Origin: Hysterium pulicare CBS 123377
Lineage: Eukaryota > Ascomycota > Dothideomycetes > Hysteriales > Hysteriaceae
Reading direction: 5' to 3'
NCBI GenBank assembly: GCA_000467715.1
Contig: AJFK01000193.1
Coordinates: forward strand, 1-64,000
Length of the DNA: 64,000 bases
Both the position numbers and the translations under genes were made by a program. Positions 25,032 through 37,312 of the stretch are shown piece after piece. Numbering within the stretch: the first letter of the stretch is position 1; each line of letters starts with the position of its first letter. The notes under the pieces are model-generated. The model searched no databases. It was given only the letters and a program-made list of their open reading frames with translations, and was not told the DNA's origin.

Positions 25032-26646
25032 ATGGCACGCCCTGCTGTGACTCTATCTAGACTAGCCTTGGTGGTTCTATCGTTAACCGCCTTTTCACTA
25101 CTCTGGAGCTATGGCTTACCGCGAGGTACCACTCGCACTAGAATACCCGTCAAACCAGAGACCAAACCGGAGAACGTACCTACTCAGAAGCCCTTCTTCG
25201 TAACACAGACAAACATCGACAACGCTCCCGTAGCGACTGAGAGACCCGCTCCTACGGAGACAGCAACCAAAGTAGAAGAAGAAGAAGAGAAGGGAGAACA
25301 AAAAGAACGACCGCCATATACCCCTTCCCTCGTCTATAATGAATCTCCCAACGCCTCGCCGATACCGTGCGATTCGGTCCATGGCGCCTCCGAAGTAATG
25401 ATAATCCTCAAAACCAGCGCGACAGAAATCTACGAAAAGCTTCCCGAACAGCTCCTCACCCTTTTCGCATGCGCACCCTACTATGCCATCTTCTCCGACC
25501 ACTCCGGCACCATCGCCGGCTATACTGTCCACGATGCCTTGCAGAATGTTAGTAAAGAGACGCGGGACGCGCACGACGAGTTCAAATACTATGATCAGAT
25601 CCAACAGCACCAGCTCGAGTACCAGCAATTGGAGGAGTTGAAGGGCGAAGGAGTGCAAAATTTGGATAAATGGAAATTCCTACCGATGATTTATGAAGCG
25701 TACAAGATGCATCCTGGAATCAAGTTCTACGTCTTCATAGAGGCAGATACCAGTTTAAGTTGGACAAACCTCTTGCAGTGGATTCACCGCCTCGATTCAC
25801 GGATACCATACTACGCAGGCGCACCGAGTAACGTCAATAATATCAAATTCGCACAGCGGGGTTCTGGGATTCTAGTCTCGAATGCGGCGATAAAGATGTA
25901 CGCGACGCTTTACGAACATAAATATAATGAGAAATGGGAGAAACAGACAGCGCGAGAATGTTGTGGGGACGTCATGTTAGCAATGGCTCTCAATGAGGCA
26001 CATGTCGAGCTGTACTCTGCATTTCCAATGGTGCAGGGCGAGACGCCGACAAGCCTGGATTGGACGCAGAAGCATTGGTGTGCGCCGGTCATGAGTTGGC
26101 ATCATATGAGCCCGAATGAGATTGACGTGCTATGGGGCTTCCAAAAAGAGTGGACGGACAAGAATGTAAGATCTTAATTATTGCCCTACTCTGCGCTGCG
26201 GACTAATTTTTCTCATACAGGGCTGGAAAATGCCATATCTCTACCGCCACGCCTTCGAAGCCTTCATATCACCCCTCCTCTCACCCCGCCGCACCGACTG
26301 GGATAATCTCTCCCAAGACATCCAAATCGTAAAACCCGCTCCCGGATCCCCGATTTCCGAATCCGTAGATTGGTTCAAACTCTCCGAGCTCGCCAGAAAT
26401 GCAACCCTATCGATCGAGGCCTGTGAAAAGGCCTGCAAGCTGAATGAAGACTGTCTGCAGTGGAAATTCAAGAAGGACGAATGCCACTTTGGAAAGGTTG
26501 TTCGATTGGGGAGAAGGGGGTCGTTGGACGAGACGGAGAAGACGCTGGCGAGTACTTGGGTTTCTGGGTGGATTGTTGAGAGGATTAAGAAGGTTATGGA
26601 GAGGTGGGGGAAGTGTGAGGAGCCGGTGTGGAAGTTTAATCAGTGA
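25032..26646 (+). CDS. GT31-like glycosyltransferase with C-terminal PAN/Apple-like module
   Basis: A type II Golgi-type membrane enzyme of 519 residues. Exons are 25032-26165 and 26221-26646 (55-bp intron). A signal anchor at residues of about 8-28 is followed by a Glu/Lys-rich stem with an EEEEEKGEQKE run. The catalytic part has FYVFIEADTSLSW, the fungal version of the DxD metal-nucleotide site, then AQRGSGILVSNAA, ECCGDVMLAMAL and CAPVMSWHHM. These match the Fringe-like GT31 family that adds hexose or GlcNAc to glycans. Exon 2 carries a Cys pattern (C-x3-C-x5-CLQWKF-x4-C) of a PAN/Apple-like module that probably binds protein or sugar. The acceptor is unknown. Length is usual for the fungal family. 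Confidence 0.85.
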
Positions 26647-27778
26647 GCTGTGAGAGTACGATTTGAATGATTTGGATGATTCAAGGGATGTGGCGAGCTT
26701 CGCCATTACGAACGTTTTGAAGGAATAAAGCATCATCGGATTACGCGCTTGTGCGGAAGCCAAGGACGGGCAACATCCTTTATGCGCCGCACGACCTGGT
26801 AGTAGTATAAAAGGCCTTGCTAGAGGAATAGTGTCGGAAATCTACATCGATTCACCTCATGTTGGTAGAAGTGATTAAGAGGCATGATCTTTGGTCGATA
26901 TTCAGTAAGACTTACATGCACCATCCAAATAGATTTGAAGCAATCTACAATGACCAATCAAAACCTTGATGATCTGGATTTTTTTATTTTCAGTTCAGAA
27001 TGTACAGCGCAATTGAGGTTTCGAATCTTATTACCCAAACATATGGTTAGGTTTTCAGAGCGGTTCGTCGGGCTGGCCTTAATATAGACACACGTGAGTC
27101 CCCAGATAGGTTAGACCGTCTCAAACAACGCGTTCCAGCGTCAACGACCAATCTCGCCCTGAACTTCTACTTTACCTCACACTGTTGAAAGACCTCGCAA
27201 TGAAAACAGCTTACTAAAGTCTGTTCCGAGTTTCAGACAATGAGGAATCGTCCCTCGATTAGCGCCGTCTCAGCTGTTGCAACTGAAGTCTCGAGCAACG
27301 ATCGTCAGCTCGCCTTTCTAAAATGTTAGCCAATTGGACTGTGCAGAACGACAGAGTAGAGATGTGAGCTTACGAGGCAATTAGGGAGAAAAATTGTGAC
27401 AAAATGCATCCTTCCCAGCAATTTACGTCAACTCTATGCAAGGCTGAGGGCGTCAAACCACTCCCAGAGAGCCCCGCAAGTGAATGAACGGTGTCCCTCC
27501 GGCTGAGAAGTTTTTGAAAGATCCAGATGAGCTATTTTGCCGTCTCATTGCGCCTTTTGGCTGCAAGGCTGAAATCCACTTCGCCAATGTAATGGATGGA
27601 GTATAGACGCCCAGGAAAAGATAAGCCCCGCTTAGCATAACCGCCGACCTCATACTCTACATGATCCGCAAGGCTGGACTTCTGGCTCTCTTCTCTAACG
27701 CTCTTTCCACGTTTCCCTCATGCGTGCATTGCATTCCATTAAATTGTTCACTGCCAGTACGTACCGACATCATCCAAG
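26647..27778. other. Intergenic upstream of the patatin gene
   Basis: No supported gene in 1.1 kb. A CACGTG box lies at about 27092-27097. Short frames on both strands lack coding features. Confidence 0.5.
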
Positions 27779-30700
27779 ATGGAAAACAGGAGCCGCGATC
27801 GTTGCCAGGACTCGCGATGTACAAGAGAAAGCAACAAGATTTGGTTCTGCGTAGATTGCGATTCGTCTATCTGCGATGACTGTTGGAAGCAAGTAATGGC
27901 CCATGCCAGTGGGAAGCGTGGCCGCGACGGCTTGCCCCATGAACAGACCGATTATCGCACATATGAAAGACTTTATGCGATATTGAACCCTCCGAACTCT
28001 CCTTCTCAGCTCGAAGAACTGCATAACAAAGACTTGGACACCACATGGTTTGGTACGCCGTAACCCGTCTCACGTAAAATACATTCCTCACTATGTACTG
28101 ACGAGCCGAAAAGGAGTAGGGAAGAACGATGATCGACGTCCTGTTTTCACGGATTACGATGCTTATACTACACTCATAGGGCATTCGCATGATAGTAGTG
28201 CCGTTCGATATCCTCAGATACCTCAAATAGTATCTTTTATCGGTCAAACTAGTGAGTATCATCCTTCGAAAATAATGTTACATGTACTGATAATCTAGAT
28301 GCCGGCAAGAGCACTCTCATCAAATCATTGATCGATCTACTTGAGCCTCATAGCCATCCAAATACCCGACCTTCCTGCCCTTCGCCAGTTGTGGGATCAC
28401 CTGTGAATGATCGACTACCCACGTCTGCTGATGTTCATCTTTATGCCGATCCTGCAACTTATAATTCACGTACACCGTTGCTATATGCGGATTGCGAGGG
28501 ACTAGATGCTGGGGAGGAGCTACCTGTCGGGGCGATTGAGAGGCGTCTTGCAGGTATCGACGAAGAGAGATCTTTGTGTCGACTAACACCTGGACGAACA
28601 AGGATCTTGAAGTGGGCAAAGACACCTCAGACTCAAACAAGAGAATATGTCGTCGAAGAGTTGTATCCGCGCATTCTTTATACGTTTTCTGACGTGGTCG
28701 TGTTCGTTTTGCGCAACGCCAAGTGAGTTCGCATGCCAACGATGTTTATTACAACTTCCTCATAATGAATTCAATATCTGCAGGACTTTCCAATCAACCG
28801 CACTTCGCCGTTTACTCGAGTGGGGATCTTCTTCACTTGAAACTTCGGTCAACCAACCGACCCTACCACATGCCATTATCGCGGTGAATGCCACGCAGAT
28901 AGGAGTAGACGGCCAGGAATGGGATGTAAAATTTGCAACACGAAGTCTCCTATCATCGATTAAAGACAGCCTGGACCGTTTAAATGGTGTCCCGTATTTC
29001 ATTAAACTCGCCGATCAGTGGCGCGCAAAGGGAAAGACCATCGACACAGTAATGGATCTGATTTTGTGTTATTACTCAACGTTTAAGGTGGTCCGGGTAC
29101 CAGAAAAAGGTAGGTATCAATTACTGAATAACCAGATCCTGAAATTACACGACGCTATCTCGGAGGATTGTGACCTGTCCTTTGATACCAAAAGGCAGGC
29201 GAGAATGTTGTCCGAAGCCGACGAACTCAACTTATACCTACAGTCAGCTTTTCATCACTTTTCGCTGACTTTAGACTTGCCCTTCAACTTTATCGAGGTT
29301 TCTCTTAAGAATAATCCAATTCCTGATGACTTTGGAGGTCATATCCTTCAACTCGCCATCGCGATTCAGTCCCAAGATGCTCACAATTCTACGTACACTG
29401 GCCGTCGCCGCTCTAGCTCTTGGATATTCGAGCAATTATGTCGTCTTGTAGCGTCCAGTGTTTTACTTGACTGCGTAAGACATCGTAAAGGTTCTAGAAC
29501 TGCCCGTCTTTCTGGTTGTCCTCATATTGACTTCTCCCTAGGCCTTCCTGAGGATCTCTTCCGTGAATACGAGAAATATTTCGAGTATGCTCTCGATGAA
29601 TTCTGCGCAAAGTATACCCCTTGCGAGTATCGGAATCGTAGAGATCGGTGTGTCAACGTGGCTTCAACGCACAATCCGAAAGGTCACCAGAATGAGAAAG
29701 GAAAGATCATTGCAAACGGGCGATATGAATCTACTTTTAGTGCAGAGAGTTACTACCCTACTTGGAAAGCAAAAATCTTCAATGAAGTCAAAGCCATTCA
29801 TTCTGACCTTCAGAAAAAACAGGATCGAGGGGCTCCCGGGGTTTCAGAAGAACAGCACCTTTTGAAGATTCATAGTCGGTTAATGGACGACCTGTACTAT
29901 GCTATAGGATCTGCAGAAAACTTTCTCAGTCACACTACCTGCTTTTGCTGCCTTATGCAAGCCCCACAACATACCCTGCCTTGCGGTCATGTCTTATGCA
30001 CGCCGTGCATTAGATCCTATGGAAAAGGAGAGCGTGAAATTCCGGAGAACAAATTCGTCTTCAAGATGGATTGCTGTCCATTACATCCGAATGAATCTCA
30101 ATGGCGAAGACCTTGTATCATCAGGTTCAAACCTGACTTCGCCGGCGTTCGTTTACTTTGTTTAGATGGGTAAGGCAATACTTTCATCATGGATATATCG
30201 AAGCACGCGTAAGGTCTGCCCACGTCTTAATATATGGCAAGCAACAAGTCCGAAGCACAACGCGCATCATCGTAATACAGTCTTATTTGAGTATACGATC
30301 CGGCGTTCCGGCTTGCTTTGGATCAATTTTGACTGGATTCAGATCAAAGCCAACCAACCACTCTTCCATACTTGTCAGACCTGAACAAACTTACTTTGAC
30401 AAATTTGGCTAATGAATTCTTAGAGGTGGCATGAGAGGCATTGTAGAGCTCGAGATCCTACGAAGCGTCCAGAAAGAATTTAAGAAGGACAACCATACGA
30501 TACCAATACGGGCTTTCTTCGATTTAATCGTTGGTACAAGGTAAAGTTGTATCGTATCAGTCTGTCGAATCTAACTCTGACCTTGAATAGCACTGGTGGT
30601 ATCATATCTCTCGGTTTTGGTGTCAAGGGGTGGGATTTGGACGAGTGCACTCGTCGATTCAAGGAGCTCTGCAAGGAAGCCTTTTCCCCCAGGGAGTTGC

Positions 30701-33602
30701 AGATGCTGCCTGGCATCAAGCATGTCGTTACAATGAAACATGCAGCCAAGTACAAAACCACGCCCTTGCATTCAATACTGGAAAAATCCTTTGGTAACGA
30801 GTATCTATTTGGTGGTAGTCAGGAGGACTGCGTGAATCATAGTGCCAAGGTCGCAGTCACAGCCACTGACGAAGCCGGCAAGAAGGCAATCATTATTGCC
30901 AACTATAGTCGTAATGACCACAACATCAGAGCTACTCGGCAAGGAAGAGTGAGGCTCCGACGACGACGAACGAATTACGAATTCCCTCGGCCAAACAATC
31001 CAGAACTAGAACTCAAAGTATGGGAGGCCGCAGCGGCTACGTCAGCAGCGCCTTCATTTTTCAAACCTTTCGAACATCAGCCAACTAAGCGCATCTATCT
31101 CGACGGCGCTCTGTACCACAATAATCCAGTACGTCTGATTCAGAAGGAACGAAAGTTACTGTGGCCGGATGTAGCAGATAAGCATCCTGACATTTTCCTT
31201 TCCATTGGGACAAGCCAAAACGTGGCAGAAATACAGAGAGACATTCCGACCGACTCCTACCAAAGTAGGCCTCACTCAGGGTAAAAGGCCAATCATCCCG
31301 AAGACTTCGGCCTTGTCAAACTATTGGACAAGTATTTAGTTTACTACATGCTAACAGGTTGTGTCTTCTAGACATCGTCGCAGACCTCGCCAAGAAACAA
31401 TCCTAAAAAAGACCGGATGGTCACCTTTTCAGAGGATGCGTCAAGTCTTCAAGGTCATGGTGTGTTCCCTAAACATTTTTAAGCCGTTACACGGTCTTCC
31501 GCTCTTCGTTCTAGTGATTCGCTGATCCGGTACCTGATAGCATAATCGTATCGATTCCATACTTGATGCCGAAAAAGCGTGGTCAGAATTCTGTTCCGAC
31601 GCCGTCGATAATGGAGACACAAATAACGACTCTTTACGATATATTCGGATCAATCCCGATATCGGACACGATCCCCCGAGCCTCGATGACCTGGATCAAC
31701 TGACGAGATTGCAAGAAGATACCAGAAAGGCATTACGTACCTCGGAGAATAGAGAGCTTATTCAACGTGTAGCACACACACTTGTTGCGAGCTCATTTTA
31801 CTATGAGAAAAGCTCAGTGCGAAAGAATGAATCGGGAGACACTCACTCATGTTCTGGTAAACTCTAACTCCCAATGATCCCTCGAAATATGCTGAATATC
31901 CTAGGCAACATTCGATGTAGATTCGAGAACGGTTCGTCTTATGTTCGTGCTCTCGGCTACTACCTTCGAGATCAGCAAACGCACGATTTTCAACCGTTCT
32001 TTGAGATAGAGGACGAGCATGACCAAATGCAAAGGCAAAATGTAAGCAAGTCATCATGACTTATTCGTGGAGGCTTCTAATTCTACTAGGTCGAGATTAC
32101 TCCCGCCGATGTACTTCAGATGAGAGATCTTGCTGTGTTTGAAATCTCTACCCCAAATATCCCCGCCTTGAAAACCACTTCGAAGGTAACCATATCACTT
32201 CATCTGCGAGGTGCTCATCTACCTCGTAACAAAGTCCCAATTAGTGGTTTTCCAAGAGTGATAATGGCGGAGCAAGTCCTTCATAGTAAGCATTCGACTA
32301 GAATCCATGAAATCAGGGTGGTGGTAATAGACTCTAGTTGCGACTGAACGCCCCTCTGAAGAAAGAGAGAAAGATTCGGACGTAATCGGAAAGAAAAGAA
32401 GTCGACTTTTTAGGTCGTCAGTAGACGGTAATGCTTCTACTGGTGTGCGAGATCATTTTGACAAGGAAGCCCCGAGAAGTGCGTCAGATCCAATAGTTCA
32501 GCTTCAGCACATGATGAGGGATGAAACGAACATCTGGACTCGAAGCACAGCATCCACTTCCCAAAATACTCGGGCAAGGACTCAAGAGTTTGCCGAGTTG
32601 CCTGCAGAAGAGCCTAACCGCAGCTCTCCTCGCCCAGACACTTCGAGAAGGCAGACTTTTCCACTGAACTGGTTACCGAGATCGAGCGGAAGCCCAGAAC
32701 CAAATCGAGACCAGCGGAGGCAGCAGAAAAACAATACTTCCAAACCAAAAACTTCTCTACGGATCAACACTATTGGTGTAGAGGCATCGAAGGCGAGCAC
32801 TACAGGTCAACCTTCCTCTGCACCACCATCCAGAGCTGTGCGTCAAGAAAATAGTTTTTATGGTAATGTTGTTACCCGCGACCAAGCCACTGCTACGAAA
32901 GCATTACCGAAGCCTGCAAACCCGCGCCGAGTTGTTTCTGACGGTTCAAATCCACACCAAGGATCGTCTCACCAACAAGAGACCGCTACCAAAGTTTCAC
33001 GAGTTAATCCAGGTTGCACAACCGCCGAAGACGAAGCGGAAAAGATTCGCCGACGAGCACGACTACGGCGAATGGAACGCCGCATTGCTGAACTCCCTGC
33101 AGAAGTTCCTCCTACGTTGGAACCTTTTGGAGAACATCTCGAACTCGACGTACGGCCTGCGACAGCAAAATCAAGACGAAGCCACAAGCATCCCAGCCTG
33201 CCGCCACCCCCAAAAGCGTCAGGATGGCCATCGATCGAAAGCCTCACCGATATGGCCCCAGTAAAAGGACGTTCACACCTAACGAATAGTCAAGATCCAA
33301 CGAGCTCCAATAACCTGAGACCACCATCTCGCCCTTGGCTTCAGTCACCCGTATCTTCCTTAAATGATGATACATGTATTGAACATGCACTTTCCGTGCT
33401 CTCTGGCGAGGCTTCGGAAGTCTCTAGAGGCTCTGGTAGCACTCAGGAATCGTATCGTCGTCTCGTCGAAGGAGGTGGTTCAACAAGGGCTTCTCGCAAC
33501 CCGTCGGAGTATTCGCGGTCATTGACGCAGGTAATGTCTTATGATGATATGAGTGACCTTGGGCACCGTAATGTTTGGGAAGATGAACAAGGATTTGACT
33601 AG
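27779..33602 (+). CDS. Zinc finger-GTPase-RING-patatin multidomain protein
   Basis: Eleven exons (27779-28052, 28114-28251, 28299-28722, 28784-30169, 30424-30540, 30591-31280, 31372-31459, 31541-31856, 31905-32041, 32090-32285, 32338-33602) sum exactly to 1676 residues. Order: an N-terminal Cys-rich finger (residues of about 9-50, WFCVDCDSSICDDCW); a P-loop GTPase with G1 GQTNAGKST (135-143), a PTSADVHLY block and G3 DCEG (202-205), as in GBP/dynamin-type GTPases; a long helical region; a RING-like finger (665 on, CFCC then LPCGHVLCTPC); and a patatin lipase with DGGGMRG (740-746), nucleophile elbow GTSTG (Ser780) and DGA (Asp951). A helical region follows, then a disordered tail with two AELPAE motifs. 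The family is often labelled FabD/lysophospholipase-like. I infer a nucleotide-controlled lipase, perhaps in immunity or allorecognition. Confidence 0.85.
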
Positions 33603-34626
33603 GCATAAAGATTAAAGAAGAGCAACGAATGGTATCTGGGTCTATTTGTCTAGACTGCTTTCGCACCAGCTTTGTCCACGAGAAATTTCATTGTTGTTTT
33701 CGGTGCTACTAGGGACATCTTCGATGAATTATGTTACACGTACGATGGCTACATGGATGAACGAACTTATTCCACCTCACGTTGACCTCTCGTTAAGCTC
33801 TGCTGCTCACTCGCTATCGAAGTGCCGTAGATTGTAACATACTAAAAGATACAAGAGGCGGAGGAAAAATGGGTGAAAGAAACCAGGAGGAAACCTTCTT
33901 GCACCTCTTGGAACAGACTCATGTCGCCATCGCCGTTTCTTATTTCCTGGCTCGAGACCCACTTATCGATCGATAGCCCAAAGAAGCTGTCAATGTCTGC
34001 TCGTGTTCCATCCTCGCCAATCCGATTACCCGAGGGAAGCCTTCCAGGCGGTGCCATCATGGACAGGAGAGGAAGATGGGGGGGTTCAATTAGCAGGTTT
34101 GAGCTTGGGCGGAGAGGGTAATGGAAGTTTGAAGCCGCGTGAACTGTTCATTAGATGACTTTAGAGTAAGTCTAGTCTACTATAGTCTGTATTATATCTA
34201 AAAATTCAGTTTAACGTTTTCAAATTTTATAAAATCTTTTCTACTTTAATTTCAAATACATCCTAGTTCTTTTCTTTTAGTTGATAGAGCACGCAGCTGA
34301 CAACTTGATTTATATCCTTTCCCAAAGCATATCCTACGTCTGCGAACAGCTAATACCGTAATATAATGGCTAAGACACATTTAAAGCCTACGTACGCTTC
34401 CAAACTTATCCAGCACCCTTCTCGCTAAATCTCCCTGTTTCTAACCTTTCACTCGTAAGCCCGTGGGATTATTTTGGCGCTTGACTTCCCGCTCATTCGA
34501 GAACCAGTGAAAGTTTATATGAAAACAGCAATCACGTGATTGTTTGCCCTGCGGTGACTAGATAAAAATCAACTTCTACCACTAGCACCCCACATTGTTC
34601 CATCAACGCCACTCTTCTTTACCACG
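33603..34626. other. Intergenic with AT-rich patch and palindromic E-box
   Basis: No supported gene. An AT-rich patch at about 34150-34330 contains TCTAGTCTA-like words also seen at 36790-36915. The promoter of the next gene lies at the right end. Confidence 0.5.
34529..34542. promoter_or_regulatory. 14-bp perfect palindrome with CACGTG core
   Basis: CAATCACGTGATTG is a perfect palindrome 85 bases before the ATG at 34627. A CACGTGA core is the kind of site bound by bHLH factors such as Cbf1-like proteins. The 10-bp core palindrome ATCACGTGAT recurs at 57284-57293. Binding is inferred only. Confidence 0.45.
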
Positions 34627-36682
34627 ATGGCGAAATCAACCAAAGCGCCGGCGTACACACCTGAAGAAGTCGAGAGGTTCCTAGCGATGATTGTGAAACG
34701 ATGGGGCCAATTCTCTAACACCATTCCTCTTCCACAACACCTACTTCCACCAAAGATGGATAAGAAAGGGAAGCCCCTCAACGAGCCAGAGACTAATCCT
34801 CATCATTGGACGAGTGCTATGATTAGGGAGCTCCAGCTTTTAGCGGACGTGACACAGCTTGCTCAGCGGGACGAGGCGCTCCAGAAGCTAAAAGAAGTGA
34901 TGGAGGAGAGAAAGACACAGCTGGATAATACGAGTGCGTATTTGATGCCGACAGATGTACGGATTGTCAGGAGGCAGTACACTCAGAATGCGAGGACGCC
35001 GTCCCCACGGCCTCCAGCACCACTTACTAGGGGAGCCGTAATTGCAAAAGGTCGTGCCAAACCCGAAGCAGCACAATCTACAGGCAGTCCGGCTCGCGCC
35101 TCAGCTTCCAAAAATGAATCAGACTCGTCTTTAACTAGCGTGGATGTGAGTTACTCTGTTCCGTATCAGGTTCCCCCTCACTGATCTCTCGTAGACTGAT
35201 GATCTTGAGGGGAATGTGGTCAACGAAAGACTCAAGCGGGCACCACCAACAGCGCAGAAAAAAGCGCCACAGAAACCAAGAAAAGCCTCCGCGCATATCG
35301 ATTCAATTGATGAAGACCCAAAACCACGTGGTCAACGAAAGACTAAAGCTGCAATGGGCAAAGCTGAGCGTGAGACATCGGAAACTGCTGGAGGTGCTGG
35401 CCGGGCTACGCGTTTAAATAAAAAAGTCGATACCGGTCGAGTCGAAGACGTTGAAATGAGCGATGCTCCATCACTGGCACAGAATGAAGAAGATCGGCAA
35501 ACTGAGACCGTTCGACCTCGACGTTCCAGAAGGCAAACTCCCGCAGCCAAGCCACGGAATCCTCAACGTCAAACTCGCAATATCCGCTCCACAGCGCAAC
35601 CCGAAGGCGAAGGTCTCGATAATGTGGGAGCGAGTGTTAGGTCTATTCGATCTACCATAGTTGTCGACACCGGCCCAGTTGAAGACACCGAAATGAGCGA
35701 CGATACACTTCTGTCACAGGGTGAGGATGGACAAGCGGAGGCAAATCGAGTTCAACCTCCTGAGAGACAGCTTTCAGTCGAAGTAGAAGATACTCAGCGC
35801 TCTACCCACAATCCTCGCAAGCGTAAGAACCCTTCACCATCGCGACTAGAAAACGAAAGGGTAGATGAAGAAGCTGAGGGCGAAAATCGAGATGGGGGTG
35901 TTGCAGAAGGGGCCGGATCATCACCGTAAGTCTCTTAAAGAATAGAAAATGGAACCATGGTAATAACGTCTAATCGTAGGACTCGCCGAAAGCACAAACC
36001 ACGAAAAACGCAGCGTCGATCCTTTGACCCCCGTAAGGGAGGGCTCGACTTGATCCAAGAGACAGAAGAAGCTAGCGACATCGAGAACAACGGGCCTCTC
36101 CAGGAAAAACCTATCGACAAAGGAAAGAGACGTGCTGATGTTTCCTCCGAGAATGCCGAGGGAGAGCACGCACCAAAACGTCGTCGTACCAGCCTGGATG
36201 GACGTTATATTCCCTCTGGCAGCGGACACCAGTCCATCGCCGAAAGCACAGAGGGGAACTTACAAGAAGCTATACGAATGAGCCTACTTCCACTAGACCG
36301 TGAGATCGTCCCTGAAGCTCCTTCGGTTCCCCAGGTCCCACCCCTCGACCTTCCACTTCCGACTAACGGAGAGGGACCTAGCCGTCAGGTAGCTCGTCAG
36401 ACCTCCCCAGATGCCGGAAGTTTCGCCCATATGTCCCTGAATCCAGGTGCCACAAATCCTCCTCCTGTGCCGGCACCAGCCCGAGACACGTTTGAGGATG
36501 TTCCTTTGCTTCGACTGGAGCTTGAGCGGCAACAAGCTCGGCGTAGGGCGAACTTGGCGAGAGCCCGCGCGGAGCGTCGTGAGGCTGCTGCTGAACGTTA
36601 CGAAGCTGCTGCTGAGAAGGATGAGGAGGATTCAATAAACCTTATGATTAGGATACGCAGATTAGAGGATATGGAAAGGTGA
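34627..36682 (+). CDS. Basic, disordered protein with UIM-like motif
   Basis: Three exons (34627-35145, 35195-35925, 35980-36682; introns 49 and 54 bp) encode 650 residues. The first 110 residues look folded (TPEEVERFLAMIVKRWGQF) and may form a DNA- or protein-binding helical domain. Most of the rest is disordered and Arg/Lys-rich, with nuclear-signal-like KRRR clusters. Two internal repeats share VDTG-x-VED-x-EMSD. Near residue 510 the segment LQEAIRMSL fits the ubiquitin-interacting motif pattern (hydrophobic-x-x-Ala-x-x-x-Ser). The C-terminus is a highly charged helix rich in Arg, Ala and Glu. It follows the RING-bearing patatin gene on the same strand by 1 kb, so a ubiquitin link is tempting but unproven. 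Confidence 0.75.
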
Positions 36683-37312
36683 AGGGAGGGTGGTGGGCTT
36701 GGTGTACGATAGGGCTTTTCTTAAGGTAAGACGATCGTGTTTGATGTATGCACCGGGGGCTGAGTGGAGGTCATCGTCGTGGGAGATGCTTCTGATTTGA
36801 GAATAGTAGAGTTCTAGTTAAGAATAGACTAGAATTTTACTTAAAAAAAAGATAATACTTCTATTATAAATTAAAAATCCTTTTTCTTATAATAGTCTAG
36901 TTAGACTTTAAGAATTTACTTCCCTTCTGTATACCTCACATCGATGACCTTGATTTAGGACACTTCCCCGAACTCAAACCGACTACGTAGATGTGTGACA
37001 ACGTGATATCGGTCACGATACGCAGGTCTGCTCAATCCAATTCCAAGTAGAGTGAAAAAACTATTAGGTGCTAAATGGATAAATTATAAAGGTTACTTAA
37101 AGGACACTAAATTAATTCATTTTCCCTAAGCTTAATCCAACTAATATTTATTTTTCCATCCAAACATTAGCCAGCCCAATTACTCATTCCAACACTACCA
37201 AACCCAATTAAAGGCCAACCTATGGCATTCCGGACATTCAAAATACTCCATAACGCAGACCCGAGCAGTTCAAACGGAATCGCCAAATCCACTGCCGCGA
37301 AAGTGTCATTAT
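36683..37312. other. Intergenic with AT-rich patch
   Basis: No gene. The patch at about 36790-36915 is very AT-rich (long runs of A and T) and holds CTAGTTAAGAATAGACTAG-like words. A second AT-rich run lies at about 37060-37160. Confidence 0.55.

Noticed and set aside
25116-25658. 180-codon hydrophobic frame antisense to the glycosyltransferase
   Set aside because: The apparent membrane-like composition comes from the complementary Glu/Lys-rich stem codons.
30170-30423. A missing small exon inside the 254-bp intron
   Set aside because: Splicing straight from 30169 to 30424 restores DGGGMRG perfectly; an extra exon would break the motif.
34150-37160. Centromere or telomere-like AT-rich DNA
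   Set aside because: The AT-rich patches are short, lie between ordinary genes and contain no telomere repeat.
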